Source of the DNA: Skermanella sp. TT6
Lineage (GTDB): Bacteria > Pseudomonadota > Alphaproteobacteria > Azospirillales > Azospirillaceae
Assembly (NCBI RefSeq): GCF_016653635.2
Contig: NZ_CP067420.1
Span: 1,059,501-1,123,500, forward strand
DNA length: 64,000 nucleotides
Reading direction: 5' to 3'
Made by a program: the position numbers and the translations under genes
In this document: piece after piece, positions 53,485-63,006 of the stretch
How the letters are laid out: the number at the start of each line of letters is the position of its first letter
Position numbering within the stretch: position 1 is the stretch's first letter
Notes under the pieces: generated by a model
What the model was told of the DNA's origin: nothing
The model's input: the letters and a program-made list of their open reading frames with translations, nothing else
Databases searched by the model: none

Positions 53485-53584
53485 TACGCGCGAATATCTT
53501 GAGACTTTCTGTTCTTTGCCCGTGGACGTCGTCCAATGCTGAGCATATCTCAGATTCAGTATTCATGAGATGAGCGCCAGGGGT

Positions 53585-53600
53585 GGGTGGATATCCACCC
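53585..53600. promoter_or_regulatory. Perfect palindrome, candidate oriT arm or MobC operator
   Basis: GGGTGGATATCCACCC is a perfect 16-bp palindrome inside a larger imperfect GCGCC...GGGCGC dyad, 70 bases before the MobC-like gene. The position upstream of mobC and relaxase genes is where origins of transfer usually lie. The nick site cannot be assigned. Confidence 0.45.
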
Positions 53601-53669
53601 GGGCGCCATGCGGCACGATCGGCGCCGGGAGCGCGCGGGACAGTGCCCGGGATCCGGCAGGAGAAAGAC

Positions 53670-54125
53670 GTGACAGACGGCATCGCTACGACACCTCCAC
53701 ATGGCCCACCTGCGCGCACACCCTGCACCGGATCACCGCCGTCGCGCCAGCGGCCGATCCAGATCAATTTCCGGTTAACCGTAGCGGAAGCCGACCATAT
53801 CCGACGTCGGGCCGACGCACACGGCATCAGCCCGGCCCAGTGGTCCCGGCAGGCGGTGCTGGAGTGCGAAGGGATCGCGGCCCCGCGGGTACGGTCCCGG
53901 CCACCGGCGTCGCTGACGGACCTGGCGCTAATTAAGGCAGGCATGGGTCGGATGACCGACCAGCTGACCCGGATCGCCGACGACCCGGACGCCACCAGCG
54001 CGCTCCGCACCGACTGCAGGCGGGTGCTGACGGAGCTGGACGGACTGCGAGATCGGGTCGAGCGTGCTTTCGGGCGGAATCGCCGGGGCGCACCTGCCGG
54101 CAGGGAAACCGCCGATGCTGATTAA
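53670..54125 (+). CDS. MobC-like relaxosome accessory protein
   Basis: A 151-residue protein. The central ribbon-helix-helix-like part, IQINFRLTVAEADHIRRRADAHGISPAQWSRQAVLE, matches plasmid mobilization MobC-type proteins. The C-terminal helix (TSALRTDCRRVLTELDGLRDRVERAF) is like other members. The GTG start at 53670 follows AGGAGA with eight bases spacing. It overlaps the relaxase gene by 11 bases. It probably binds oriT and helps the relaxase. Confidence 0.72.
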   Translation: MTDGIATTPPHGPPARTPCTGSPPSRQRPIQINFRLTVAEADHIRRRADAHGISPAQWSRQAVLECEGIAAPRVRSRPPASLTDLALIKAGMGRMTDQLTRIADDPDATSALRTDCRRVLTELDGLRDRVERAFGRNRRGAPAGRETADAD

Positions 54126-55560
54126 GGGTCAAAGCCGGGGCGACCCCCGGGGACTTGCCGCGCACCTGCTGAAGGGCCAAAACGATGAGCGACCCGAGGT
54201 ACTGCAGATCCGGGGATCGGCGTCCGCGCACGGATGGGGAGCGCTGGCCGACTTCGACGACTACGCCGCGACCGCCCGACGCCCGCCGGTCAGGACGCTG
54301 ATGCACGTCAGCTTCAACCCTGCTCCGGAGGACTGGTCGAGCGGCGCCATGACGCCCGCTCTGCTGATGGAGATCGTCGACCGGGCCGAGCATGACCTGG
54401 GCCTCAGTGGACACCCGCGCCTGGTCGTCAGACACGTCAAGCACGCGCGCGAGCACTACCACGTAGTATGGGCACGGACGGATCCGGCAACCGGCCGGAC
54501 GGCATCGGATTCCTATACCGTCCGCACCCTGATGGGCACGGCGCGCCGCGCGGAGCGCCAGTACGGCCTGCGCCAGGTGCACGACCGGCCGACAGCTGCC
54601 GCCCTGCGGCCGGCTTGCGGGCGTCGGCATGACGGCCCGCCGACACCGGGTCGGGCACGGCGGCGGACGCATGCCCGCGAGCAGGCGGCAGTCCGGACCG
54701 GCTTGCCGGTTGCCGAGGTGTCCGCGGTTGTCGTGGCTGCCTGGACGACGACGGACAGCGCACCGGCTTTCCGCGACCATCTGGCGGGCTATGGGCTGGT
54801 GCTGGCGTGGGGAGACGGCGGCAAGCGCGGCCGGGCGCGCGGCCTCGGGAAGACGCTGCTCGCGGTCGACGAGGCCGGTGTGCTGCACAACGTCCGAATG
54901 CTGCTGCCCGGAATACGCAAAGGCGAGCTGATGATGCGCATGGGCGGGACCGACCTGCCGGATCCCGCTGGTGCGAAGAAAGCTGCGAAGGAGATCGCGA
55001 CGATGCTGCGCAGGAATTTGGACGATGCCCGGCAGGAGATCGCCGCGCTGCGAGCCCATCGGGCCGAGTTGGATCGGCTGGCCCGGGTCGAGCGGCACCG
55101 GCGCCAGTGGCTGGCGCGCCAAGCGTGGCGCGAGCGCCGGCGCCGGACGGCTGCGGAGGCCCTGGTAGCCCAGCTGAAGGGCATGGTCCGATGGCTGCAG
55201 CAACAGCTGGCGCTGATCGCGGGCTGGGGCGCGTCCCTGGCGGGCAGGGCTCTCGTCCCGGGCTGGGTCGGCCGCTGGATACCCGTCGCGGCGCAGGAGG
55301 CGCAGGCCGCGGGACCGGCGCAGAAACCGCTGCCGGCATCGTCGCCGGTCGCGAGCCCCGCCGTCAGTACCGAGGTATCCGGACCGGTCCGCACCGCACA
55401 GCCACGCAATGCTGCCGCGCGGGAAATGCTCGACTTGGCGGCACGTGGCCGGGACGACGCGGCACTGGAAGCCGAACTCGGTCGCATCATGGCATCGCAG
55501 CGCAACGTTCGCATCCGCAACCGGCTGCGGGGCGGCTCCGGCCGTGACGCCCGCGGGTGA
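54115..55560 (+). CDS. Relaxase / mobilization nuclease (VirD2-like)
   Basis: A 481-residue relaxase. The N-terminal nuclease domain has GLAAHLLKGQNDERPEV, a conserved HVSFNPAPED (His64) and the histidine cluster HAREHYHVVWARTDPATGR (His110, His114, His116), which should bind the metal. The middle (about 285-370) is a long basic coiled coil, and a hydrophobic segment (LALIAGWGASLAGRALVPGW) follows. The catalytic tyrosine is not obvious; Tyr50 (DFDDY) is a candidate. It would nick oriT and lead the strand into a recipient through a helper secretion system. Confidence 0.82.
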   Translation: MLIKGQSRGDPRGLAAHLLKGQNDERPEVLQIRGSASAHGWGALADFDDYAATARRPPVRTLMHVSFNPAPEDWSSGAMTPALLMEIVDRAEHDLGLSGHPRLVVRHVKHAREHYHVVWARTDPATGRTASDSYTVRTLMGTARRAERQYGLRQVHDRPTAAALRPACGRRHDGPPTPGRARRRTHAREQAAVRTGLPVAEVSAVVVAAWTTTDSAPAFRDHLAGYGLVLAWGDGGKRGRARGLGKTLLAVDEAGVLHNVRMLLPGIRKGELMMRMGGTDLPDPAGAKKAAKEIATMLRRNLDDARQEIAALRAHRAELDRLARVERHRRQWLARQAWRERRRRTAAEALVAQLKGMVRWLQQQLALIAGWGASLAGRALVPGWVGRWIPVAAQEAQAAGPAQKPLPASSPVASPAVSTEVSGPVRTAQPRNAAAREMLDLAARGRDDAALEAELGRIMASQRNVRIRNRLRGGSGRDARG

Positions 55561-55577
55561 TCCGGCGCCAGGAAGCC

Positions 55578-55606
55578 GCCCGCTGCTCCGACAGTGCGCA
55601 GCGGGC
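55578..55606 (+). terminator. Possible terminator after the relaxase gene
   Basis: Eight-bp stem GCCCGCTG / CAGCGGGC with a 13-base loop, 18 bases after the relaxase stop. No T-run. Confidence 0.35.
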
Positions 55607-55853
55607 TGAGACCAAGTGGCATATTCACCTCGGGTCCGGATGCAGCATCAACCTGCTGACGCTCCGCTGACAGGAGCTTTTCGCAGATTTACCTTTGATT
55701 ACAATAGTTTGCGCCGTTGCTGCCGATGCCGACCGGGGTCACGGAGGAAGAACTTGAAGGGACCTTAACGCGTCGCCGTGCCGACGCGCATTCGCCTTGG
55801 GTCAGCGTGGCAGGGGCATATCTCCCGAGCGGTTCCCATACACTACGGATGAG

Positions 55854-57104
55854 ATGATGCCGCGCAAGACACCCTGTTCGTCCCGCCCGGAGCAGCTGAG
55901 CCTGATAGACCTGATCGCCAGCGATCGCCTGAGCGATGATCGTCGGACGGCGCTCAAGGGACTGCTGGCAAGCAAGCCCGCCGGTCACTGGCGCGGCATG
56001 GATATCGTGCCACCGGGATCGTTGCTCGACCGCGTCGCAGAACTGTTTCAGCGGACGACCGATTTTCCGCTCGAAGTGCCGGTTTTCCTGACCCTTAACT
56101 CGTTGGCCGCCTATCTGCTCGATCGTGATGTCGTGATCGAAGTTGCCGGCACCCGGATGCGGCCGGATCTGTGGACGACGATCCTCGCTCCCAGCGGCTC
56201 GGGCAAGACCCTGTCGACAACCGTGATCAGCGCGACCATGCCGCTGCGGCAGTTTCCGCAGACGACTACTGCTGCGACGTTCATGCAACAGCTCGCGGAA
56301 CACAACCGGGGAGCATGGTTCCAGGATGAGTGGGCTCAGGTCCTGAAACGGATTGAGACGCAGAGCTACGCGGAAGAGCTTCGGGATTACCTGTTGCGGC
56401 TGTACGACAACAAGCCATTATCCCGCACCACCATGAAGGGCAGCATCGTGGTGGAGGATCCGGCCCTCGTGATCGTCGGTACTTCGGTGCCCGAAACTTT
56501 TCTCTCAGCTGTCTCTGCGGAGAGCATGCTGGATGGCTTCATGCAGAGATTTCAGTACGTGGTCGGCGACCCGGATCCGGCCCGGCCGGCCAGCCTGTTT
56601 CCGATCTACCGGACCATGGAGCCCGGTAATCTGGCGCCGCTGGCGGCCGCGTGGCAGGCGTTGGAAGCCAAACCGCTGCATCCGATCTACCGGACCTCGA
56701 CGGAGGCTGAGGATTCATACGTCATCGCGTTCCGTCAGGCCTTCGCGCGTCACGAAAGCATGCCGACCTCGTTCTTCCGGCGGGTGATGTGGCGCGCTAT
56801 GAAGTACGCCCTGGTCTATCACTTTCTGCTCGGGAAGGCGGAGGAAGTGATTGATGCCGAGGATGTCGGCTGGGCGGCTCGGGTCAGCGCTCTGCACCTG
56901 TCGGACGCCCGGCGTCTGCTCGACGCATACGACCTGAACGAACTGGAGACGCTCGCGCGCAAGGCAGAGAGTTTGCGGGATCGCCTCGGGCGCCTGCCGA
57001 CCTGCCGCGACCTGATCTCCGGGGTGCGTGGCATCCGCAACGCGGCCACGGCCCGCTTCATCCTGGAACTGCTGGAGCCGGCAAGATCAGACAAGTCAAA
57101 CTGA
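55854..57104 (+). CDS. DUF3987-like P-loop ATPase
   Basis: A 416-residue protein. Walker A is LAPSGSGKT (111-119); preceded by FLTLNSLAAYLLDRDVVIEVAG and followed by FQDEWAQVLKRI (Walker B-like acidic pair DE) and a VIVGTSVPETFLSAV sensor-like strand. This order is seen in DUF3987 proteins, which resemble primase-helicase ATPases of plasmids and integrated elements. It may drive replication or maintenance of the excised element. Start at the double ATG 55854; the 290-base gap before it includes TACAAT near 55700, a possible -10. Confidence 0.7.
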   Translation: MMPRKTPCSSRPEQLSLIDLIASDRLSDDRRTALKGLLASKPAGHWRGMDIVPPGSLLDRVAELFQRTTDFPLEVPVFLTLNSLAAYLLDRDVVIEVAGTRMRPDLWTTILAPSGSGKTLSTTVISATMPLRQFPQTTTAATFMQQLAEHNRGAWFQDEWAQVLKRIETQSYAEELRDYLLRLYDNKPLSRTTMKGSIVVEDPALVIVGTSVPETFLSAVSAESMLDGFMQRFQYVVGDPDPARPASLFPIYRTMEPGNLAPLAAAWQALEAKPLHPIYRTSTEAEDSYVIAFRQAFARHESMPTSFFRRVMWRAMKYALVYHFLLGKAEEVIDAEDVGWAARVSALHLSDARRLLDAYDLNELETLARKAESLRDRLGRLPTCRDLISGVRGIRNAATARFILELLEPARSDKSN

Positions 57105-57414
57105 CCCATTCAGCAGGGCGCCACAGCAGCGGAGGTGGCTCGTTAGATGACGGTACACAGAAAAAGCAGAAGAGGCCGATATTTTTCTTTCTTCTGGCTA
57201 GGAGAGACCTAGTTCGAATGCATCTGCCGCTCGCAACGGCTGATGAACCGTTCGATGGCGGTTCTGCAACCGCCGAACAGGCGGGTCGGTTGTTTCAGGT
57301 TAACTCGCGGTAAGGGCAGTCATGGACTCCGTTGGCGTCAGCCACGCCAAGACCGTCCGTCCCGATTCAGTTACACCCATGCTCTTAAAGGCTTACAAGA
57401 CCGACGTCGCGCTA
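57105..57414. other. Intergenic region before the IS630 end
   Basis: No gene seen. It holds a GGCGGTT/AACCGCC hairpin around 57257-57275 and is comparatively AT-rich at 57160-57215. The left end of the IS630 element is probably at the TA at 57413-57414. Confidence 0.45.
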
Positions 57415-57424
57415 GTGCACTGAC

Positions 57425-57663
57425 TCATTCAGAAGGTGCAGGGAGGCGGGCGATTTTGGCGAGGATGGTGTCGGCGGGCTTGGTCCATACGAAGGGCTTG
57501 AATGCCTTGTTGTGCTCGCGGATGTAGCGGGCGATGGCGTCCTGCAGATCGGCCACGGACTTGAAGACGCCGCGCCGAATGCGTCGGCGGGTGATGATTG
57601 AGAAGAAGCCCTCGACGGCATTGATCCAGGAGGCTGAGGTGGGCGTGAAGTGGAAGACCCATC
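57425..57663 (-). pseudogene. IS630 transposase, C-terminal piece
   Basis: Encodes RWVFHFTPTSASWINAVEGFF to the end ...TILAKIARLPAPSE, the end of a DDE (DDxxE-type) IS630 transposase including the final catalytic glutamate region (NAVEGFF). It is cut at GACCCATC (57656-57663), the duplicated target of the IS66 element. Confidence 0.9.
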
Positions 57664-57747
57664 GTAAGCGATGCGAGTGCACCCTTCTTCCCGGAACCGG
57701 GTCTGTGAGCGAGATTACGCGCGGGTTCACGGAGCACGGAGGGGGCG

Positions 57748-58197
57748 ATGGAGGATGGCGTCAGGCTTCATCCCAGGCTTGAAGCCATGGATGAAGACGG
57801 GCCGTATCGGCGGGTCGAGGTGATCACGGGACGGTGTCAACGGCGCGTGTGGACGGCACAGGAGAAGGCGCGCATCGTGGCGGAGAGCGCGGTGCCGGGC
57901 GCCAACATCTCCGAGGTCGCGCGGCGGAACGGGGTGAACCGCGGCCTGCTCACGGTCTGGCGCCGGGAGGCAGGTGCGGTCCCGGAAGCGACCCCGGCGC
58001 AGACGCCGCTGTTCGTTCCGGTCACGGTGGTCGAGGAGCCTGCGCCCGCTCCTCCGCGGGACCGGCGTCAAGCATCCCGGGAGACGGCGCCGGGCCGGAT
58101 CGAGATGGATCTGCGCAGCGGGCGGCTGGTGTTCCACGGCGCCGTCGATCCCGGCCTCGCCGCGGCGGTCGTCGCGGCCGCCCGAGGGCGGGGATGA
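57748..58197 (+). CDS. tnpA: IS66 accessory protein TnpA
   Basis: A 149-residue protein with an N-terminal HTH (RRVWTAQEKARIVAESAVPGANISEVARRNGVNRGLLTVWRRE) of the IS66 TnpA/IS3 OrfA type and a proline-rich middle. The ATG follows GGAGGGGGC. Its stop overlaps the tnpB start. It is needed for transposition in studied IS66 elements. Confidence 0.92.
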   Translation: MEDGVRLHPRLEAMDEDGPYRRVEVITGRCQRRVWTAQEKARIVAESAVPGANISEVARRNGVNRGLLTVWRREAGAVPEATPAQTPLFVPVTVVEEPAPAPPRDRRQASRETAPGRIEMDLRSGRLVFHGAVDPGLAAAVVAAARGRG

Positions 58198-58547
58198 TCA
58201 CGCCGCGTCCCGGCCTCAAGGTCGTGCTCGCCACGCAGCCGATCGATTTCCGCAAAGGGGTCCACGGCCTGGTCGCCCTGGTGGCCGAGGCGCTGAAGGC
58301 GGATCCCTACTGCGGTGACGTCTTCGTCTTCCGCTCCAAGCGCAAGGACCGGCTCAAGCTCCTGGTTTGGGACGGTAGCGGATTGATCCTCGCAACGAAG
58401 TGGCTGGAGGACGGCGGATTCCCCTGGCCGCCGGTCCGGGACGGCGCGGTCCGGCTGAGCGCGGTCCAGTTCGCGCTGCTGCTCGACGGACTGGAGTGGC
58501 GCGCGGCCGCGCCGCCACCCGTGAAGACGCCCCGGTGGATGGGCTGA
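58194..58547 (+). CDS. tnpB: IS66 accessory protein TnpB
   Basis: A 117-residue IS66 Orf2-like protein with the family signature KVVLATQPIDFRKGVHGLVALV and DVFVFRSKRKDRLKLLVWDGSGLIL. Its ATG is coupled to tnpA. Unrelated to the RNA-guided TnpB of IS200/IS605. Confidence 0.95.
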   Translation: MITPRPGLKVVLATQPIDFRKGVHGLVALVAEALKADPYCGDVFVFRSKRKDRLKLLVWDGSGLILATKWLEDGGFPWPPVRDGAVRLSAVQFALLLDGLEWRAAAPPPVKTPRWMG

Positions 58548-58598
58548 AGGCGTTGATCCGTCTGGGATGCTGCCGGCTTTTGCGGTATGCTCCGGGGC

Positions 58599-60167
58599 AT
58601 GGCCGAGCCTCCCGACCCGCTCCCCGCAGACCCCGCCGAACTGGTCCGGATCATCCGTGATCTGGAGGCCAGGAACGCGGATCTGCAGGCGCAGGTGAAG
58701 ACCCTGAAGGCGATGATCTTCGGGGCGAAGTCGGAGAGGGCCGCGATGATCGACCCGGAGCAGGGCGTCCTCGATCTCGGCGACCTCGCCGTCGAGGCGG
58801 CTCCGGCCGCCAACGACAACGCGGACCGCACGTCCGGGAAGCCGGGGCGGCACCCGCGCCGTCCGGCGAACCGGAATGTCGGCGCTCTGCCCCGGCATCT
58901 GCCGCGGGTCGAGACGACTATCGAGCCGGAGAGCACCGCGTGCCCGTGCTGCGCCGGGCCGATGCACCGGATCGGCGAGGACGTCGCCGAGGCGCTGGAC
59001 GTGATCCCGGCCCTTGTGCGCGTCCTGCGCACCATCCGGCCGAAGTATGCCTGCCGATGCTGCCGCGGCACCCTGGTCCAGGCCGCCGCCAGGCCGCGCG
59101 TGGTGGACGGCGGCATGGCCACCACCGCGCTGGTCGCCCACGTGGTGGTGGCGAAGTTCGCCTGGCACCTGCCGCTGTACCGGCAGTCCCGGATGTTCGC
59201 CGGCCAGGGCATCGCGCTGGACCGGACGACGCTGGTGTTCTGGGTTCGCCGGGCGGCGTGGTGGCTGAAGCCGCTGTACGAGCGGCTGCTGCTCTACATC
59301 CGATCCCAGGAGCGGGTGTTCTGCGACGAGACGCCGTTGCCCCGGTTGGATCCCGGACGGGGCCGCACCAGGATCTGCCAGCTGTGGGCCCAGGCGGTGG
59401 ACGACCGCCCCTGGCAGGGACCGGCCCGACCGGCGGTCGGCTACGTGTTCGCCGAGGGGCGGGACACGGCGGCGATCCAGGACCAGCTGGCGGGCTTCGA
59501 CGGGCTTCTCCAGGTGGACGGCTATGTGGCCTACAAGGCGCTTGTCCGCCGCCGGAGGCGGGCGACGATCCGGCTCGTCTTCTGCCTGAGCCATGCCCGC
59601 CGCAAGTTCGTGGCGGTGTTCAGGACGACCCGGTCGGAGGTGGCGCGGGAAGTGATCGGGCGCCTCGGTGAGGTCTACGCCATCGAGGCACGCATCCGCG
59701 GCACGACGGCGGAGACCCGCCTGCGGGTCCGGCAGGACCGGTCCCGGCCGATCCTGGAAGCTCTGAAGGTCCGGCTGATGGCGGTGCGGGCGGAGATCTC
59801 CGGCCAGTCGAGCCTGGCCAAGGCGATCTCCTACACCCTGGGTCACTGGGACGGGCTGGTCGCCTTCCTCGAGGACGGCCGCATCGAGGTGGATACCAAC
59901 ACCGTGGAGAGACTGATGCGCCCGATCGGGTTGGGCCGCAAGAACGCCCTGTTCGCCGGCTCCGCGGCGGGCGGCCGGGACTGGGCGATCCTCGCCTCGC
60001 TGATCAACAGCGCCAGGCTGAACGGCCTCGACCCGTTCTCCTACCTGGCCGACGTGCTGGAGCGCATCGTGTCGGGTGCCGTGAAGGCCAACGATCTCGA
60101 CCGCCTGCTGCCGTGGGCATGGAAAGCCGAGCGGGGCGCCGATGCCGGGACGGTCCGGGCGGCATGA
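58599..60167 (+). CDS. tnpC: IS66 transposase TnpC
   Basis: A 522-residue DDE transposase: N-terminal coiled coil (LVRIIRDLEARNADLQAQVKTLKAMIFGAKSER), zinc-finger-like CPCCAGPM...CRCC, then the catalytic core with FCDETPLPRLDPG, LQVDGYVAYKAL, CLSHARRKFV and VERLMRPIGLGRKNALFAGS. All motifs intact. The start at 58599 (MAEPPDPL) is chosen; an ATG at 58587 adds four residues. Confidence 0.95.
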   Translation: MAEPPDPLPADPAELVRIIRDLEARNADLQAQVKTLKAMIFGAKSERAAMIDPEQGVLDLGDLAVEAAPAANDNADRTSGKPGRHPRRPANRNVGALPRHLPRVETTIEPESTACPCCAGPMHRIGEDVAEALDVIPALVRVLRTIRPKYACRCCRGTLVQAAARPRVVDGGMATTALVAHVVVAKFAWHLPLYRQSRMFAGQGIALDRTTLVFWVRRAAWWLKPLYERLLLYIRSQERVFCDETPLPRLDPGRGRTRICQLWAQAVDDRPWQGPARPAVGYVFAEGRDTAAIQDQLAGFDGLLQVDGYVAYKALVRRRRRATIRLVFCLSHARRKFVAVFRTTRSEVAREVIGRLGEVYAIEARIRGTTAETRLRVRQDRSRPILEALKVRLMAVRAEISGQSSLAKAISYTLGHWDGLVAFLEDGRIEVDTNTVERLMRPIGLGRKNALFAGSAAGGRDWAILASLINSARLNGLDPFSYLADVLERIVSGAVKANDLDRLLPWAWKAERGADAGTVRAA

Positions 60168-60733
60168 CGGCCGAGCCCGCTGCGCAGACCGGACCGGCGG
60201 CGCCCAGGGCGATGCAGGACGCGGAGGAGCTCGAAGCGTACCAGCGGGGCCGGGCGGCGCCGGTGTCGCGGCTGGACGGCCTCGACGGCTACCTGACCGC
60301 CGTGCTGATCGGGCCGAAGTTCCTCGATCCGCGGATCTGGCTCGGCGACCTGCTGGGCGACCACGCCCTGCTCGCCGCGGAGAGCAGCCGGGAGCACCGG
60401 GCCGTCCAGGCCGTGGCGGACCACCATAACCGCCTGTCGGAGACGATGGCGCAGTTCCCCGGCCTGTACCGGCCGCATCTGGCGCCGCACCACGCAGGAG
60501 GGCTGGACCCGATCTTCTGGTCCCTCGGGTTCCTGGTGGCCACCCGGCTGGCGCCGCGCGCCTGGAAGAGCGTGACCAACCCGGGCAAACCGGAACATGC
60601 TCCGTTCCAGGCCCTGGGCCCCGTGCTGTTCGGCACGGCGGCCATCGCCGAGGCCGACGTCCCGGCCGTAGCCAAGGCCATCCTGGAGTTGCGCGAACAC
60701 TTCAAGGCCCGCCGCAACCGATCCATGCGGTGA
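60164..60733 (+). CDS. UPF0149/YecA family protein inside the IS66 element
   Basis: A 189-residue protein with RLDGLDGYLTAVLIGPKFLDPRIWLGDLLG near the N-terminus and GFLVATRLAPRAWK in the middle, the UPF0149 (YgfB/YecA) pattern, but without the C-terminal SEC-C zinc motif. It overlaps the tnpC stop by four bases and ends 40 bases before the right terminal repeat, so it is part of the element. Its role in transposition is not known to me. Confidence 0.82.
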   Translation: MTAEPAAQTGPAAPRAMQDAEELEAYQRGRAAPVSRLDGLDGYLTAVLIGPKFLDPRIWLGDLLGDHALLAAESSREHRAVQAVADHHNRLSETMAQFPGLYRPHLAPHHAGGLDPIFWSLGFLVATRLAPRAWKSVTNPGKPEHAPFQALGPVLFGTAAIAEADVPAVAKAILELREHFKARRNRSMR

Positions 60734-60773
60734 TCACGCAGCCAAAGGCCAAGGGTCCGCTCGCATCGCTTAC

Positions 60774-61294
60774 GACCCATCGCGGGTGATCGGCCAACCA
60801 TTCCAGGACCTTGGGATGCTTGTGGGTGGCGTAGTTGTCGACGATGGCATGGATCACCTTGCCCGCCGGGACGGCGCGCTCCACCGCGTTCAGGAACTTG
60901 ATGAACTCCTTGTGGGTGTGCTTGGGCAGGCAGCGCCCGACCACCGTGCCGTCCAGCGTGTTCAGCGCGGCGAACAGCGTGGTGGTGCCATTGCGCTTGT
61001 AGTCGTGCGTCATCGTCCCGCACTTGCCGGGTTTCAGCGGCAGGCCGGGCTGGGTGCGGTCGAGCGCCTGGATCTGGCTCTTCTCATCGATGGACAGCAC
61101 CACCGCGTGGCACGGCGGGTCCATGTAGAGGCCGACGATGTCCTCGACCTTGGCGGCGAACGCCGGGTCGTTGGAGCGCTTGAAGGTGCGGATGCGATGG
61201 GGCTGAAGGCGGTTGGCCTCCCAGATGCGCTGCACGGCGCGCAGGCTGATGCCGACCGCCTTGGCCACTGCCCGACCGGTCCAGTGCGTCACCG
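60774..61294 (-). pseudogene. IS630 transposase, middle piece
   Basis: Encodes THWTGRAVAKAVGISLRAVQ (HTH), VVLSIDEKSQIQALDRTQPG (first catalytic Asp), and VHAIVDNYATHKHPKVLEWL (second catalytic Asp) to DHPRWV. It is cut on the left by IS66 (GACCCATC, 60774-60781) and on the right by IS21 (TCACCG, 61289-61294). A longer open frame into IS21 sequence is artificial. Confidence 0.92.
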
Positions 61295-61471
61295 TGCATA
61301 TTTCGGCTGAATCCGCCCTCTGATTTCGGGGGAAAGCGCCCCCCTGTTTCGGTTCAAACCGCCCTGCCGTTTCGGCGATTTCGCCCACACGTGGGAGTAG
61401 AGATGGGCGGCGTCTGATCCTGTATCGGCATCTACACTGGGGTCCTTGCGACAATGGGCAGGGAGGGTGGG

Positions 61472-62988
61472 ATGCCGCGAGGGAGATCGGACATGCGACG
61501 CATCAGGGAAGTCTTGCGGCTGCGCGATGAGTTCGGGGCGAGCGTGCGCCGGATCGCGGCGGCATGCCGGATGCCGCGCACGACGGTGCGCGATTACCTG
61601 CGCCGCCTCGAGAGCGCGGACCTGCGCTTTGGCGACGTGAAGGAGTGGAGCGACGAGGAGCTGGAGCGGCGTCTGTTCCCGCCACCGCCGGCGCAGCCAC
61701 GTCCCCTGCCGGACTGGGCAGCGGTGGAGCGGGACCTGGGCCGGCGGGGCGTGACGCTCCAACTGCTCTGGCAGGAGTATCTGGTTTGCCATCCCGACGG
61801 CTACCGCTACACCCAGTTCGTCCAGCGCTTCCGGGACTGGCAGGCCGCCCGGGCAGTTCCCCGGATGCGGCGCGACCATCTGCCGGGCGACGCGCTGGAA
61901 GTCGATTACGCCGGCATGACCCTGATGATCGGGGTCGGCGCCGATGCCCGCCCGGCGCAGATCTTCGTCGCCTGCCTGCCGTACTCCGGCTACATCTACG
62001 CCGAAGCGACCTGGACGCAGCGGTCGGAGGACTGGCTGGCCTCCCACGTCCGGCTGCTGGAGCACCTGGGCGGTGCTCCGGCCCGCCTGGTGCCCGACAA
62101 CCTCAAGGTCGGCGTCAGCCACGCCTCGTTCTACGATCCCACCCTCAACCCCGGCTACCACGACCTTGCCCAGCACTACCGGATCGCCGTCGTCCCGACG
62201 CGGGTGCGTCAGCCGAGGGACAAGGCAGCGGTCGAGAATGCGGTGCTGCAGGTCGAACGGCGCGTGCTGGCGCCGATCCGCGACACCGTCTTCGTCAGCC
62301 TCGACGCCGCCAACGCCGCGATCCGGGAGCACCTGGCCATGCTGAACGCAGCACCGCTGAGCGGCGACAAGGACAGCTGCCGGGCGCGGATCCTGGCCGA
62401 GCGGGAGCGTGCCCATCTGCGGCCGCTGCCGGCGGACCGCTTCGTTCCGGAACCTGGAGCCGCTACAAGCTGGCGCCCGATTACCATGTCGTGATCGACG
62501 GCGCCGCCTACTCGGTGCCCTACACCGCGATCGGCAAGACGGTCGATGTCCACGCGACCGCCGCCCTGATCAGCATCTTCCTGCGCGGGCGGCGCGTCGC
62601 CTGCCATCCCCGGGCTTCGGCCGGCAGCCGGACGACGCTGGAAGCTCACCAGCCGGCCTCCCACCGCGCGGTGGCCCGCTACACGCCGGAACACCTTCAG
62701 GCCGAGTTCGCCGCGGTCGGCTCGGCGGCGACCCTGCTGTTCGAGCGCATCCTGGCGGCGGCGGAACATCGCGAGCAGGCGGTGCGTGCCGGTCTCGGCC
62801 TGCTCCGGCTCGGCGGCGCCCACGGCGCCGACCGGCTGGAACAAGCCTGTCAGGCCGCCCTGGAAGCCAATGTCCGATCCTGGCGCTACGTCCAGCGCTG
62901 GCTCACCAGCGGCGGTCCGCCGCCAGCCTCATCCGACGGCTTGGGCGAGCACGCCAACCTGCGCGGCCCCTCTTACTACCGGAACTGA
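61472..62988 (+). pseudogene. istA: IS21 transposase IstA, frameshifted
   Basis: N-terminal HTH (IREVLRLRDEFGASVRRIAAACRMPRTTVRDYL) and integrase core with LEVDYAGMTLMI, LVPDNLKVGVSHA and KAAVENAVLQVERRVLAP (DDE). The frame breaks at about 62453, where FVPEP should continue WSRYKLAPDYHV; one C appears missing in GGAACC-TGGAGCC. The rest (to 62988) is in the next frame and otherwise normal. Start at 61472 follows GGGAGG. Confidence 0.88.
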
Positions 62989-63006
62989 ACAAGGAGACCC
63001 GAGAGC

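Larger units (their letters stand above)
57664..60773 (+). mobile_element. Complete IS66 family element
   Basis: 3110 bp. Terminal inverted repeats start GTAAGCGATGCGAG at both ends (57664 on +; 60773 on -), the IS66-typical GTAAGC. Flanking 8-bp direct repeats GACCCATC (57656-57663 and 60774-60781) are an intact target duplication. It carries tnpA, tnpB, tnpC and a fourth gene of the UPF0149 type, all open and linked by ATGA overlaps or short gaps. It looks recently active. Confidence 0.95.

Noticed and set aside
58194-58547. RNA-guided TnpB nuclease of the IS200/IS605 type
   Set aside because: The gene is the short IS66 accessory TnpB; it has no RuvC motifs, and no omega-RNA-like end is present.
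58068-59846. A 592-residue open frame opposite the IS66 transposase
   Set aside because: Antisense shadow of tnpC; composition and lack of motifs argue against coding.
60702-61454. A 250-residue IS630 transposase starting inside IS21
   Set aside because: The first 55 or so residues are IS21 terminal sequence; the true upstream part is at 63919-64000. Treated as a gene piece, not a complete gene.
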